This document shows positions 35,441 through 45,861 of a stretch of DNA of 64,000 bases, one piece after another. The translations under genes and the position numbers were made by a program. The notes below the pieces were generated by a model. It worked only from the letters and a program-made list of their open reading frames with translations, had not been told where the DNA came from and ran no database searches. How positions within the stretch are numbered: the first letter of the stretch is position 1; each line of letters starts with the position of its first letter. The DNA is from Anaspis maculata (lineage: Eukaryota; Arthropoda; Insecta; Coleoptera; Scraptiidae): contig OX421966.1 in NCBI GenBank assembly GCA_949128115.1, positions 62,741,416 through 62,805,415 of the forward strand. The letters run 5' to 3'.

Positions 35441-36826
35441 GAATTCCAAAAAATAACTTACTTTGAAGGGCCAGAATAGGTAAGTTCCTGGAACAAAGTA
35501 CTTATATTCCAGAAAAGATTACCTACACTGCTTCTCTACCTGCCCACAAAATATGGAAGTCGTGCAATATATGATTATTGCATCAAAGTTATGAAAGCTA
35601 TATATATAGCTACCTGAGCTTTTGTTCTGGCTCTCATGTACAAGTCTCATGTGGAAATAGGTACTCATACTTTTTTTTTGTTGCAGGTTAGTATCCAGAA
35701 GCTACGCGGAGCAAATGTTCATTGCTTGATGGTGCGGCAAAGCAAAGATTTTCAAGATGGTAAAAATTACTAAAAGTTGAAAAGCTTCACAAGAAGAAAA
35801 CACAAATTTCTTCCTAGCATTTTTCTGTCACTCATATACCACTTCCTAAGAATGGAGTATATTTTTTTCACGGTCACTTCGATTGATTACACCTTGTGCA
35901 TTTTCGTCGTTGCCATTCGCGGGGGCGTTTCGGAGCCCAAACGGCATTCTCCTAGAATGATACAGGTCTTTGATCGAACTGATTTTGGGTGGCAGCTCAG
36001 TTACACGTGCCAGCTAGTAGAATAGTTTTATACAGCCGTTTGATTGATTTCGTCCCAATTTCAGTCGAGAATTTGAACCAGAATCGTGTTTCATTTGGCC
36101 TACAGGCCCGAAGCTGAAAGCAATCCCATTTACTTACCACCTGGAATCAGTAAAGCGTGCGTGTAATTTTTGGAAAAGGCGGGCAAAAGGTACTGCTTTA
36201 TCTCAAGAGGTCTCTGTATAATTAGCGGATGAGAAGCGCAATTAAATTTTTTGCGAATTTCCTCCACAAAGCGGATGAAAGAAACAACCCGCCCACACCC
36301 ACTCACTCGCGTTTTCCTCTGCGCTGCTGCTGAAATTTCTAATTACTTCTACCGGGGTTGCCTTATAATTACGCACCTGTACCTACTATAGAAGCCTCTA
36401 TAATCTGCGTATACGTGTGCCTCTGCCTACTGTACGAGTATAATAAAATAATGTCTACATGAGTGCAGCAACAGATCTCAAAACCTTGAACTAGATTCGC
36501 TCGTGTATGGTCATTGATATAGATTTGTGCAGCAGCAGCACCAGCACCAGCACACAAAGACAGGTGACACGCCATGTCTTGCGGTGACGCAGGAAATTGT
36601 CGTTTGGAACAAATCGCCCAACTGTGTATCTAATAGAAAGTGTTTTTCCGCTTCGCGAAACTGCGCGTTTCTGCTGATTGGGTCTAGTTCTGCGTCTCCC
36701 GCATGTCTTTGTTTCCGAGGAGAATCCAAAGATATTGTCGTTATTCCGGGGCCATGGCGTTTCATATGAGTTAGCGGCGGAAACCGAGTGCGTTCACGAA
36801 ACTCGGTCGGTTGTGTCTTCAAGTTG
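35441..36826. other. Unique DNA, GC-richer from about 35870
   Basis: Single-copy in this window. Contains a short CAG/CAC-type run near 36527-36555 and several open frames of 70-103 codons on both strands with no recognisable domain. A possible small exon is listed separately. Confidence 0.4.
35687..35759 (+). other. Candidate 73-nt internal exon (weak)
   Basis: A T9 tract and TTGCAG end at 35686, giving an acceptor-like signal. The next 73 bases are open in one frame (starts VSIQKLRGANVH, ends KDFQD) and stop at G|GTAAAA, a donor-like site at 35760. Codon content is plausible, but no homology is recognised and short open segments with these flanks also arise by chance. Confidence 0.2.
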
Positions 36827-36915
36827 TTTTTTTTTCATTCATCAAATTTTTGCATCAGCCTCATGGGCTATTAGCAGAAACTACATAAGTTGTTTGAGTT
36901 TCAATGCTGTAAGTA

Positions 36916-37978
36916 CCGTCAATGGGGGTTACATTGATAGTTGGAGGGTAATTTTGATAGTCTTGTCCCAAGGATGATTTTTAGAAGTTAATAAATAGTT
37001 CTAGGGACTTTTGGGCTGTTACGTATTTGTTGTCGCCTTGTCGACAGATGTCAGAATTCAATAATGATGTCAAAGTTGACAGGTAAAAAACCTCCAAAAA
37101 TCTGTGGCCATTGGAATGGGTTTGCCTGTGTTTGATGAGTTTATAACGTCGAAAAACTTTGTATTGTCCACTATGTTTGCGATAGCGATGGTCTTCTTGA
37201 AACTTCCCTATTCATTAGTTTAATCATTTTGATAAGTACCCATGAAAAGATTGTTTTTTTTTTGGCTGATAGTAACTTCTCCAGGGCCGGTTTTTGATGC
37301 CGGTTAACTTTGATAGACCTGCAAAAGGGGCTGATTGCGCTCACATGATTGCTGATATGTACCTTATTGAAATTATAGATCATGCCGCGACAGCGTAAAC
37401 GTATTTTGGGCCGCCGGCGGTACCGAGACTACACTAACGAAAACTATTTTTTTTTAATTTTTATTTTTAATATTGTTATAATTTATATTTTCATCACTAA
37501 TTTTTATTCAAAAGATTCAAATCTATGTTTTATAACTATTACTATTATAAGAATTCATGTTTTTTGTTCAAGAATCTTTGTTTTTTATGTTATTTTACTA
37601 TAAAACGACAATGAATGATAGCTCACTGAGTTGTGTCCTAATTTGAGTATTTTTCAAGATAGAAGCTCCGAAAAAATTTCCCCAGTATATATTTTTTTCA
37701 TTCTTTCTCGATTCCACGGGGTTACATTGATGACATAATGCATTTAAACCGATTTTCGTAGGTCTATCAAAATTAGCATGATCCATGTGTAACTTTGATA
37801 GGGTGTATTTTTCCCTATAATTTGAGAAATAAGCATTCTACGCAAATAAAACTAATCCCAATGTATTCAAGACACCATAGTGCAGATAAGTTCAAAATTT
37901 TACTCAATTCCTCCATTGTATTTAAAAGTTACAGCGCAAAATATTAAATATGCCTATCAATGTAACCCCCATTGACGG
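36916..37978. mobile_element. TA-flanked element, CCGTCAATGGGGG ends
   Basis: A 25-bp perfect inverted repeat CCGTCAATGGGGGTTACATT... at both ends, with TA at 36914-36915 and 37979-37980. It is 1063 bp and lies in the 3' untranslated part of the LINE. Unlike its neighbours it has short ends, and it carries many internal copies of ACTTTGATAG/CTATCAAA and one GGGGTTACATTGATG, i.e. subterminal repeats that could be transposase-binding sites. It has no transposase. Confidence 0.88.
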
Positions 37979-37992
37979 TACATAATTTGTTT

Positions 37993-38295
37993 TCATATTT
38001 TGAATATAAGACCGGTTTCATCCAGATATTACGCGAGCGCTTCCTCACACATGGATTCGTTTGACAGCAGTGTTTTCAGGTTTGGGGTGATCTGCTTGGC
38101 TTCTCGGATGTTGAGGAATTTCTCACAGTCGATTAGCAGGTGTGACACTGTGATTCTAGTATTGCACTCTTCGCATATTGATGGTGGAGTGTTAGTGAAG
38201 ATGTGCTCACGCGGCAAACATAGCAAAAATATTGCCCAAACCTCAGAAAAATAATTCAATGAAATTTTATGACTGATATCGACACAGAATTTCAT
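37993..38295 (-). pseudogene. LINE ORF2 C-terminal tail
   Basis: The minus-strand frame reads REHIFTNTPPSICEECNT, then TVSHLLIDCEKFLNIREA, the C-x2-C...H-x4-C pattern at the end of Jockey-type ORF2 proteins, then after an in-frame TAA (38029-38031) YLDETGLIFKI and stop. The last phrase corresponds to the usual FLxETGLxxxI end, which shows that the TAA is a later mutation. Upstream of about 38260 homology is lost. Confidence 0.8.
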
Positions 38296-38458
38296 CCTCT
38301 ACAACATATCCAAAGTTCCAAGAAATCCCCTCATTGACTTTTTCTATAGTCGGTTTCAAACTATAGCGCGTTCACAGTAACCATATTCCAAGACGATTTT
38401 CTGTTTTTGTCGCTATCATTTTACTGTTATGGTTCAGATCGTTAGTACATTTTACTGT

Positions 38459-39946
38459 CAAGGTCGAGGAACACAACGCAATAAGTTTAGAGAATGTGTC
38501 ATGCACCAGTGGCGTACCAGACGGCTGCGAAGGGACCAAAAAGCGATTATTAAGTCTTATGGTAAACCGTGACTAACACTTTTTTGACATGTTTGGTGTC
38601 ATTTCTGACCAAATCGCACATCCTGATTCTAAAAATAATAATGAAATTTTGATAGAGACGTGTTGACCCAATTTAATCATTGATTTATCAGGTGTCTTGG
38701 CTTGCTTTTTTTCCCCGGAAACTTCGTACCTTGTTCGTACATCAGAACAAAACATGGACAAACATGTTTCGTAATTCTAGTTCCATCGTTGTCCAATGTA
38801 TTTATAACTATGATTTTGACTTAGACAGTTGCTTTAGTCTATTTCACACACAAATATCATTCGCTGAAACTTTTTCCCGTTTCCAAAAAGTCACGGAGTT
38901 ATTTTATTTCTTGAGATGTTGCATGTCAAAGCTCGATGTGACGAAACGTTCTATTACACAGAAATAATTAGGCTATGGTCAGAATAAAGCTTTGAGTTGG
39001 TACTATATCCATTCCAAGGCATGGAAATAGTTTTCTTTATCAAAAAAATAGAAAAAACTGGAATCGGAGCCGTATCTTAGTCACGACAACATATTTCTTT
39101 AGACATTGCGAGCTTTTGAAATTAAATTTCTCCATGATGCACGTTTTGGAACAAAACTACGGTGTGACTTTGTAACATCGAGAGAAACTTCTGGTGTATG
39201 AAATTCATCTGTAAAATGGTTCGATTGAACAACCTATGTCAAAATTGTGATCATAGGTGATTTCAACCAGAATGGGAATGGAATTAAAAAAATGAAAAAT
39301 TCATAAGTCGAAACTTCGCGTTTTTTCACGAAATTTATTCCGAAATGTCGGAAGAAATGATTTTATGACTAAAATTCGCCTCCGGTTCCATTTTTTTCTA
39401 TTTTGTTTGATAGAGAAAACTATTTTCATGCCTGGAAATGAATAAAGTACCAAATCAAAGCTATATTCTGACCAAAGACTAATTTTTTCTGTGAAATTGA
39501 ACATTTCATCACATCAAGCTTTGACATGCAACATCTCAAGAAATAAAATCACTCCGTGACTTTTTGGAAACGGGAAAAAGTTTCAGCGAATGATATTTGT
39601 GAGTGAAATAGCCCAAAGCAACTGTCTAAGTCAAAATCATAGTTATAAATACATTGGGCAATGATGGAACTAGAATTACAAATCATCAATTTTGAGGGTG
39701 AAAAAATCATGTTTTTTCTCTGATAAAACTGGGTAAACACGTCTTTATCAAAATTTCATACTTATTTTCAGAATCAGGATGTGCGATTTGGCCAGAAATG
39801 ATACCAAACATATTAAAAAAAGTGTTAGTCACGGTTTACCATGAGACTTTGTGAAAAATCGCACCTCGGCCCCTTTGCAGCCGTCTGGTACGCCACTGGT
39901 GCATGACACATTCTCGAAACTTCTTGCGTTCTGTTCCTTGACCTTG
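38459..39946. mobile_element. Foldback of about 1.49 kb with ~740-bp arms
   Basis: Left CCAGTGGCGTACCAGACGGC (38506) mirrors the right end at 39880-39899. Also mirrored are TTTATAACTATGATTTTGAC (38799) near 39643 and GTCACGGAGTTATTTTATTT (38891) near 39540. The loop is about 39160-39300. Arms extend beyond the CAGTGGCGTA block to CAAGGTC near both ends. The terminal target duplication is not clear, so the borders are approximate. It replaces or interrupts the ORF2 region of the LINE. Confidence 0.82.
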
Positions 39947-40182
39947 AAAATATATACTTCAGCGAAAAAAGTATGAAAAAAGCAACGATATCAAAAATGG
40001 TAATTTTTTGGACCTTCGACCTCTTAGGAAGCACGCCAATCGCGGGTCCCATCGGGGCACCACTTCTTAAAAATTACCTGTAGGTACCTACTACACACGT
40101 GCAAAAGCATTTTGCATCGGAATGAAATGCAAGGTTGATTCCCCTAAGGTTCTTACTGAAATATGAATATTGATATTGCGAG

Positions 40183-40357
40183 CTACGTCTTTGCTTGCTT
40201 CGGATGCAACGATGAGGGGTCGTTGGTTGTTTCTGCGAGTCTCATTAGTTCTAGAATTTTCTTTTTGAGTTTTGTGTATCTAGTTTTCATGCGTGGATTT
40301 GTTAAATATGCATGGATGTGTATCTTGTATCATTTCAATTAATTTGCTGGTGTCTTC
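40183..40357 (-). pseudogene. LINE ORF1 C-terminal piece
   Basis: This continues the ORF1 frame that stops at the insertion 40360-41916. Joining the two sides with a single TA gives an uninterrupted reading from RRY on one side to EDTSKLIEM on the other, a phrase typical of Jockey-type gag proteins. A frameshift follows, then the basic stretch RYTKLKKKILELM and a stop at 40183-40185. Confidence 0.8.
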
Positions 40358-40359
40358 TA

Positions 40360-41916
40360 CCGGGTGGGCCATAAAAAACCGTGCTCGGAAATGTTCCTTC
40401 TAAAATTTTTATTTCGCCACCGATTTAATCGAACTTTTCAGCATTGGCTAGCCCATTGAATAGGCTATAATTTCCGTATTTCAAAATTCAACAACAATTC
40501 AAGAAACAATTCAAAATAGGCCTTCATTTGTTCTCGTTGCTTTTTATTGAAAGTTACCAGAAAGTCAAAACCAATAATGTATTATGGAGGAATAGACCTT
40601 TCTTGTCAATCCACAAGACCACAACCAGTGAAATTGGGTCATCGGCTGAGGAGCTATTGCGAGTTGAAGCGAAGCCTACTTTCCGTTTTTTTCATTTCCG
40701 CATCATGGATCCAAATTTAGGTATCCTGTCCGCCAATCCGCCATTGGCTTATTTCTTGACCAATTTTCTCAAATTTGGTATCAATGGCTAGCCAATTAGA
40801 CAGACTATCGTTTTCATAAGAGAAAATGACGTACATGTCAAAATCTAACATGGGGGAAGCAATTGAGAATAGAATTTCTTTTGTCCTTATTGCTTTTTAA
40901 ACAAAATCAGCAGAAAGTCAAAACCAATAATTATTATGAAGGAATAGACCTTCCCTGACAATCCAAGACTGCAACCAATCAAATCGGGCCATCTGCTGAG
41001 GAGCTACGGCTACGGCTAGGGCCAGTTGAAGCGAAGTCTACCTACCGGTTCCTTAATTCCTGCATAAATGACCCACATTTAGGAATCCTGCCCGCCATCT
41101 CCTTATTTTCCAACCAATTTTTTCAAATTTGGTATCAATGGCTAGCCAATTGGACAAACTGCCATTTTCATATAAGAAAATGGCCAACACGACAAAATTC
41201 AAGATGGCGGAAACTATTGAAAATGGGTCTTATGTCCTTGTTGGAATAGAAAAACGGAAAGTAGGCTTCGCTTCAACTCGCCGTAGCTCCTCATCAGATG
41301 AACCGATTTAATTGGTTGCTGTCTTGAATTGTCGAGGAAGGTCTATTCCTTCATACAAAATAATTGGTTTTGACTTTCCGCTCATTTTCATTAAAAAGCA
41401 ATGAGGACAAAAGAAATTCTGTTTTCAGTTGCTTCCGCTATCTTAGATGTTGACAGGTCTCTCATTTTGTGATATTGAAAAGGTAGCTTGTCCAATTGGC
41501 TAGCCATTGATACCAAATTTGAGAAAATCGGCGGATTGGCGGCCAGGATACCCAAATTTGGATCAATTATGCGGAAAAGAAAAAAACGGGAAGTAGGCTT
41601 CGCTTCAACTCGCAATAGCTCCTCAGCAGATAACCCGATTTTATTGGTTGTGGTCTTGAATTGACAAGAAAGGTCTAATCCTTCATGATACATTATTCGT
41701 TTGACCTCCCGCTAATTTTCAATAAAGAGCAACGAGAACAAGAGAAGGCCTATTTTCAATTGTTTCTGCCATCTTGAATTTTGGTATGTCGGCAATTTTG
41801 AAATACAGAAATGATAGCCTATGGCTATTCAATGCTGAAAAGTTTGATGAAATCGGTGCAGGAATAAAAATTTCGGAAGGAAAAATTCAGAGCACGGCTT
41901 TTTATGGCCCACCCGG
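40360..41916. mobile_element. TA-flanked element, CCGGGTGGGCC ends, inside LINE ORF1
   Basis: Ends TA|CCGGGTGGGCCATAAAAA and TTTTTATGGCCCACCCGG|TA (TA at 40358-40359 and 41917-41918). It is 1557 bp. Terminal inverted repeats run about 140 bp (TTTTCAGCATTG, TATTTCAAAATT shared). The interior is a chain of related modules in both orientations, each with ATCAATGGCTAGCCAATTGG and GAGTTGAAGCGAAGCCTAC or variants, so the element grew by internal duplication. It has no coding capacity. It interrupts the ORF1 gag frame. Confidence 0.9.
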
Positions 41917-41918
41917 TA

Positions 41919-43106
41919 TGTATCTCCTTGAAATACTGAGTGGATCTGGAGAACCTTGTGCTATTTCTATAAAGTCTGTGAATTGTGGGAAGTTTGAAAT
42001 GGATGGTAGTGTTTTTTCTTCTATGATTTTCTGTAGTGGGGTTAGTTGCTCATCAAGTGTCGAGAGACTTTCAACTGAGTCAGATTCTCTCATTTTCTTC
42101 TCATTTTTGTTTTCACTTTGTTTTTGCTTCCTGTCTGCGGGTTTTTCTGGAATCTGGAATTCGAATTCTTCATTTATTTCGTTTGTTGTAGATGGTGTGG
42201 GTGGAAGGTGCCGTTTTTTAGTTGAAATTGATGTTTCTTACTCAGGATTCAGTATTTGTTATTCAGGCTCTGATATACCTACCAAGTTCTCAAGGTTGTC
42301 CTGTTGTTTTTCGATGGTAAATTGGTCTTTGGGAAGGGTTATGTTTCTGTTTACCCCAGTTTCTGGGCTCGATAGTTCGTTGTCAGTATCATCTTCTGAT
42401 GATTCGTTTAGTTCGGTGAGGATGTTGTAAGCTGTGTTGGAGGATTTGGACAGTCTTTTGCTACATGCCCAGGATTTCTGCATAGGAAGCACTTTGGTTC
42501 ATCGATCCTGTAAGAAGTAGTGTCTTCAAATGTGATGACTTCAGATGTTGGTAGTTCAATTTCCAGATTTGTGGTGAAGGAAACGAAGATTTATCGTCGG
42601 AAACTCTTAATACGACTGTATTCGTCCCCCAGAGTGAATGCGCGAAGGACGGTTCCTGGCGAGATGCTGGCGAGACTGGTTTAATAAATCCAAGGTTTTT
42701 GATACATCTTTCTATAAGATCATGAGGAATCGATGATTGTACTCCAGAAAAGATAATTCTTTTGGCGGGTGTTATTAGCTTTCTTATATTCGTCAATCTG
42801 TCTTCAATGATTACCGTTTTTTATTTTGCACCAATTCGTCCGCTATTTGCGACCCTGACAAGTGGATGCAAACTATGTTGCTGGCGATTCTTGATGCTGA
42901 TAATATATTTTTGGGCTCCACAATACTACCTATAGCTATAACATAGTCTTCAAGGCGAAGTTCCCCTGCGACGTCCAGTACAACTGCTTGTTCTTTCTTC
43001 GGAAATTTCTAAGTTAAAAGTTTCCTCGCAGCATTCGAATATGACATGTTTTTTGTAGTGTTTTGTTGTTGCTGTTGTTGCTGACCAGATGATGGAGTTG
43101 AGATGT
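41919..43106 (-). pseudogene. Jockey-like LINE ORF1 (gag-like) body
   Basis: From the poly-Q start (SSGQQQQQQQ, 43100 downward) come an EQAVVLDVAGEL region, ITPAKRIIFSGVQSSIPHD, and SLWGTNTVVLRV, a gag-type RNA-binding region of Jockey elements. A CCHC zinc knuckle CFLCRNPGHVAKDC follows at about 42491-42450, then a Ser/Glu/Lys-rich segment and LSISRRY at the insertion border. The order matches Jockey-clade ORF1 proteins, which bind the element RNA. At least four disruptions are seen: a TAG near the start, a frameshift near 42810, and frameshifts on both sides of the knuckle. The plus-strand 218-codon open frame at 41774-42430 is its shadow. Confidence 0.88.
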
Positions 43107-45303
43107 TACCCAAGCAGCAATTTAGGGCCAAATTACCAAGCTAAAGTCAAATTGACTTAAAGAAGGCGAAATATGCATGAATTTGACATAAAATTTTCCT
43201 TATATGACGAATGCTCTACAAAGTCATTATTTAAATCAAAAATTACCTAGATTTAACCTTGCGAGAACCCTAAATTTACCATCGACTTCAAAAAGTTTTT
43301 GGAAGTTGAAAATTACCTAGATTCCACCTAAAAAATGCCTTCAAATTCTTTAAAATTTATAAGGCATTATCTAGGGCAAAAATTAGTTCATTTTCGCTTG
43401 ACTTTCGCCGTTGAAGTCTATTTTACCTCTGAGGTTAATTTAGGCTATCAACGGTAGTCGAAATTACTTCGAAATTACCCTAATTTCAACCTCAAAGTCT
43501 GGTTATGAATAGCCTCTTTATACTAGTCCAAATTTGGCAATTTTCAACTTTACACAATGCCTTAAGGTGCGTACAGACCTGAGCACTTTTTCGCGGACGA
43601 ACGTCCGTGCGAACAGTGTTCGTGCGCGCACAAATGCTCAGGTCTGGACGTGTAAATACGGAGTTTCAACGCGCACGAACACTGTTCGCGGCGGACATTC
43701 TGTGGAGTGGAAACAACAAACACACATTTTGAATGCGTGCGAACGCTGTTATGTGCGTGCAAAAATTGATGCCGAATTTCAGTAATTATTTCGATTCAAC
43801 TCAACTGTGAGAGGTCTGGTGTTATTGATGGGTCTTAATATTGATTTCGTTGCCTCAATGAAGATGCCCAATAGGTTCAGTGCGAGGCTTTTCTCGATAT
43901 ATTGAGCGCATGATAATTTTCTTAAAAAGTTCAAAACCTTACTGAAGAGAAAAAAATGAAGCTTACAAAATAAGAGAAGACAGAGCTAAGGTCATGTGGA
44001 GTGATACTTGATACTTGGCGTCATCCAGATTTTCAACGAGTCAGTGTATGTAACAAAGGAAAGCAGAAGAGCCAGAGTGGTTTCACCAATAATTGAACCT
44101 TTCGAAAAAGCCAATGGCTGTGAAGAAGAAAAAGTAACCATAAAAAAGCCATCTGCGGAAGACCGAAGAAATGGGACATGCAGAACTTAAAATTGGGTGT
44201 TCGACGCGTATGTACCTTATTTGAAAATATTACACGATACACGAGTGCCGTCCAAAAAACTAGCGATCCTGGAGAGGATGGAGAAGTTGTCAATGGAGAG
44301 AATGACCATCTGAAGAAGGCTATTGGAGGTAAAATGACTGGGCATCGGAAGACACCAACGGCCCTAGAAATCTAATTTTGAACATCTCCAGTAAACCATA
44401 TGATGGCGGTGGAACGCATTGCGGCTGCGGAGCCATGGAATGGACTTGCAAGTTAGTTATCAGCGAGTGGTTAAACTTGTCAAGAACACCCAATGGCTTA
44501 GAAAACTATGTTCCCGAAAATTTTAAATGATTGAAAGACCATCTGAAAGAGAACATAAGAAACGGTATTTTGTATCCTCGTAGACCATCTGAAGAATAAG
44601 TATCTTGAGAAACAATATTTTGTGATCTTCTAATAGGCCAATAATAAGTCATTGGCAATTATTTCGACAACCCAAAGACGCCAACCAACGGGTCTGTAGA
44701 AAAAAAAGATAAGGTTTTTGATCACCTCTTCCCAAACGGCCATGAATCGATATTATGGTTATGGAAATAGGAAATGTCATTTAAAAGTAGGTAGTTGAAG
44801 ATCATCCAAAGACAAGCGGACATGACAACAATGTTAATATTGATACGAAACTTGTTGGAGACCACGACGCGCGAATAAGACACGTACATACACAATTATA
44901 AATGGCGGAACAACCGTGCATCTGAAACTTGCCAGAATATTCGCTAAACCGATCGACTTTTCCAGGGCTATTGCGAATGGATTGCCGCTTAATGCTGGAG
45001 AACACAGCAACGACACTGGGAGCGACGAGAACCTTGGCGGCTTTTCTGAGTAAAGCTGGAATATTCTCATTATAGTAACAATAATTCACCATTCGATGGT
45101 CCGTCGAAAACTAGATCGACATGCATAATTTGATTTTGCTCCAAAACGCGTCCTAAGGAAGATAGAGCCCTTCAAAGTTCTGTTTTTAAAATCTTTTTTT
45201 ACAATAACTCTCAAGTCATTTGAGCGATTTGAACCAAATTTGGTACAAATGCTCACGGAATAGATATTCATCACTTGACGTAGATAACTTTTGTCAAAAT
45301 TGT

Positions 45304-45364
45304 CCAGTGGCGTAGATACGGAGGAATTGTTCAACTTCTCCCACCCCATTTTCTACGCCACTGG
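45304..45364. repeat. CAGTGGCGTAGA mini-hairpin
   Basis: CCAGTGGCGTAGA at the left and TCTACGCCACTGG at the right, about 61 bp in all. The same 12-mer also occurs at 16590 and 18213 (inverted) and, in shorter form, at 38507 and 39889 (inverted). Confidence 0.7.
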
Positions 45365-45426
45365 ATATTTTTGAGGAATTATACTTTTTTTTTAATTCCT
45401 TATTTAATTTAGAAGAAAAAGTAACT

Positions 45427-45590
45427 ATAGTAAAATGTTGAATAGAGGCTTCATTTCCGAGATATTTGGGGTTTGAAACTTTGGAAAATGCCTCGAAATC
45501 GCGACTTTCAAATGCCTAAAAATTAAAATCCAAGAAAACTCATGATTTCTCAACTGGAATAAGTTTTCTAGGTCGTTTAAGTTGTATGAT
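45427..45590 (+). repeat. Repeat T, copy without the 10-13.5 kb element
   Basis: Contains GAATAGAGGCTTCATTTCCG (45440) and, further on, GGAATAAGTTTTCTAGG. At 9895-10015 and 13546-13600 the same two halves are separated by the 3.5-kb TA-flanked element, so this copy shows the unoccupied arrangement. Confidence 0.75.
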
Positions 45591-45711
45591 GTGAGATTAA
45601 CTTATGCCCCAGTTCCCTTTAAAGTTTATATATGAAAGATTCTCTCGCAGACTCAAAAATTATAGCAACAATCTTTTTTTTGCCTCTTGCGTATTTTCAT
45701 GGGACTCATGT

Positions 45712-45861
45712 TCAGTGTTCCTTGCGAAAGAGCCTTAATCCTTCACCTTCCTTCACAACATAATACCTGAGAGAAGGACCGACACAATAACATCCAATAA
45801 CATTATTTGCTTGATCTGGTGCAAAGCCGCCCATTTCTTCGTGAACAATTTGATTACAGCG
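45712..45861 (-). other. Short minus-strand open stretch, unknown
   Basis: Fifty codons open between stops, including HEEMGGFAPDQANNVIGCYC and then PSLRYYVVKEGEG. The composition looks protein-like, but I recognise no family. It lies in the interior of the nested element, on the same strand as a 66-codon basic open frame at 46751-46948 (MAPRKLEIKELH start). They could be remnants of one spliced element gene. This is speculative. Confidence 0.2.

Noticed and set aside
36527..36770. Gln/His-rich open frame with CAG/CAC run as a transcription-factor exon
   Set aside because: The run is under 30 bp, the rest of the frame lacks any domain, and the opposite strand is equally open.
41774..42430. 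Longest open frame of the window (218 codons, plus strand)
   Set aside because: It lies antisense to the LINE ORF1 body, which shows a CCHC knuckle and other gag-type motifs on the minus strand, and it begins inside the inserted element. It is a shadow frame.
43534..43785. CpG-rich open frames at the ends of the nested element as genes
   Set aside because: They recur in inverse form at 47215-47428 because both are translations of the same terminal inverted repeat.
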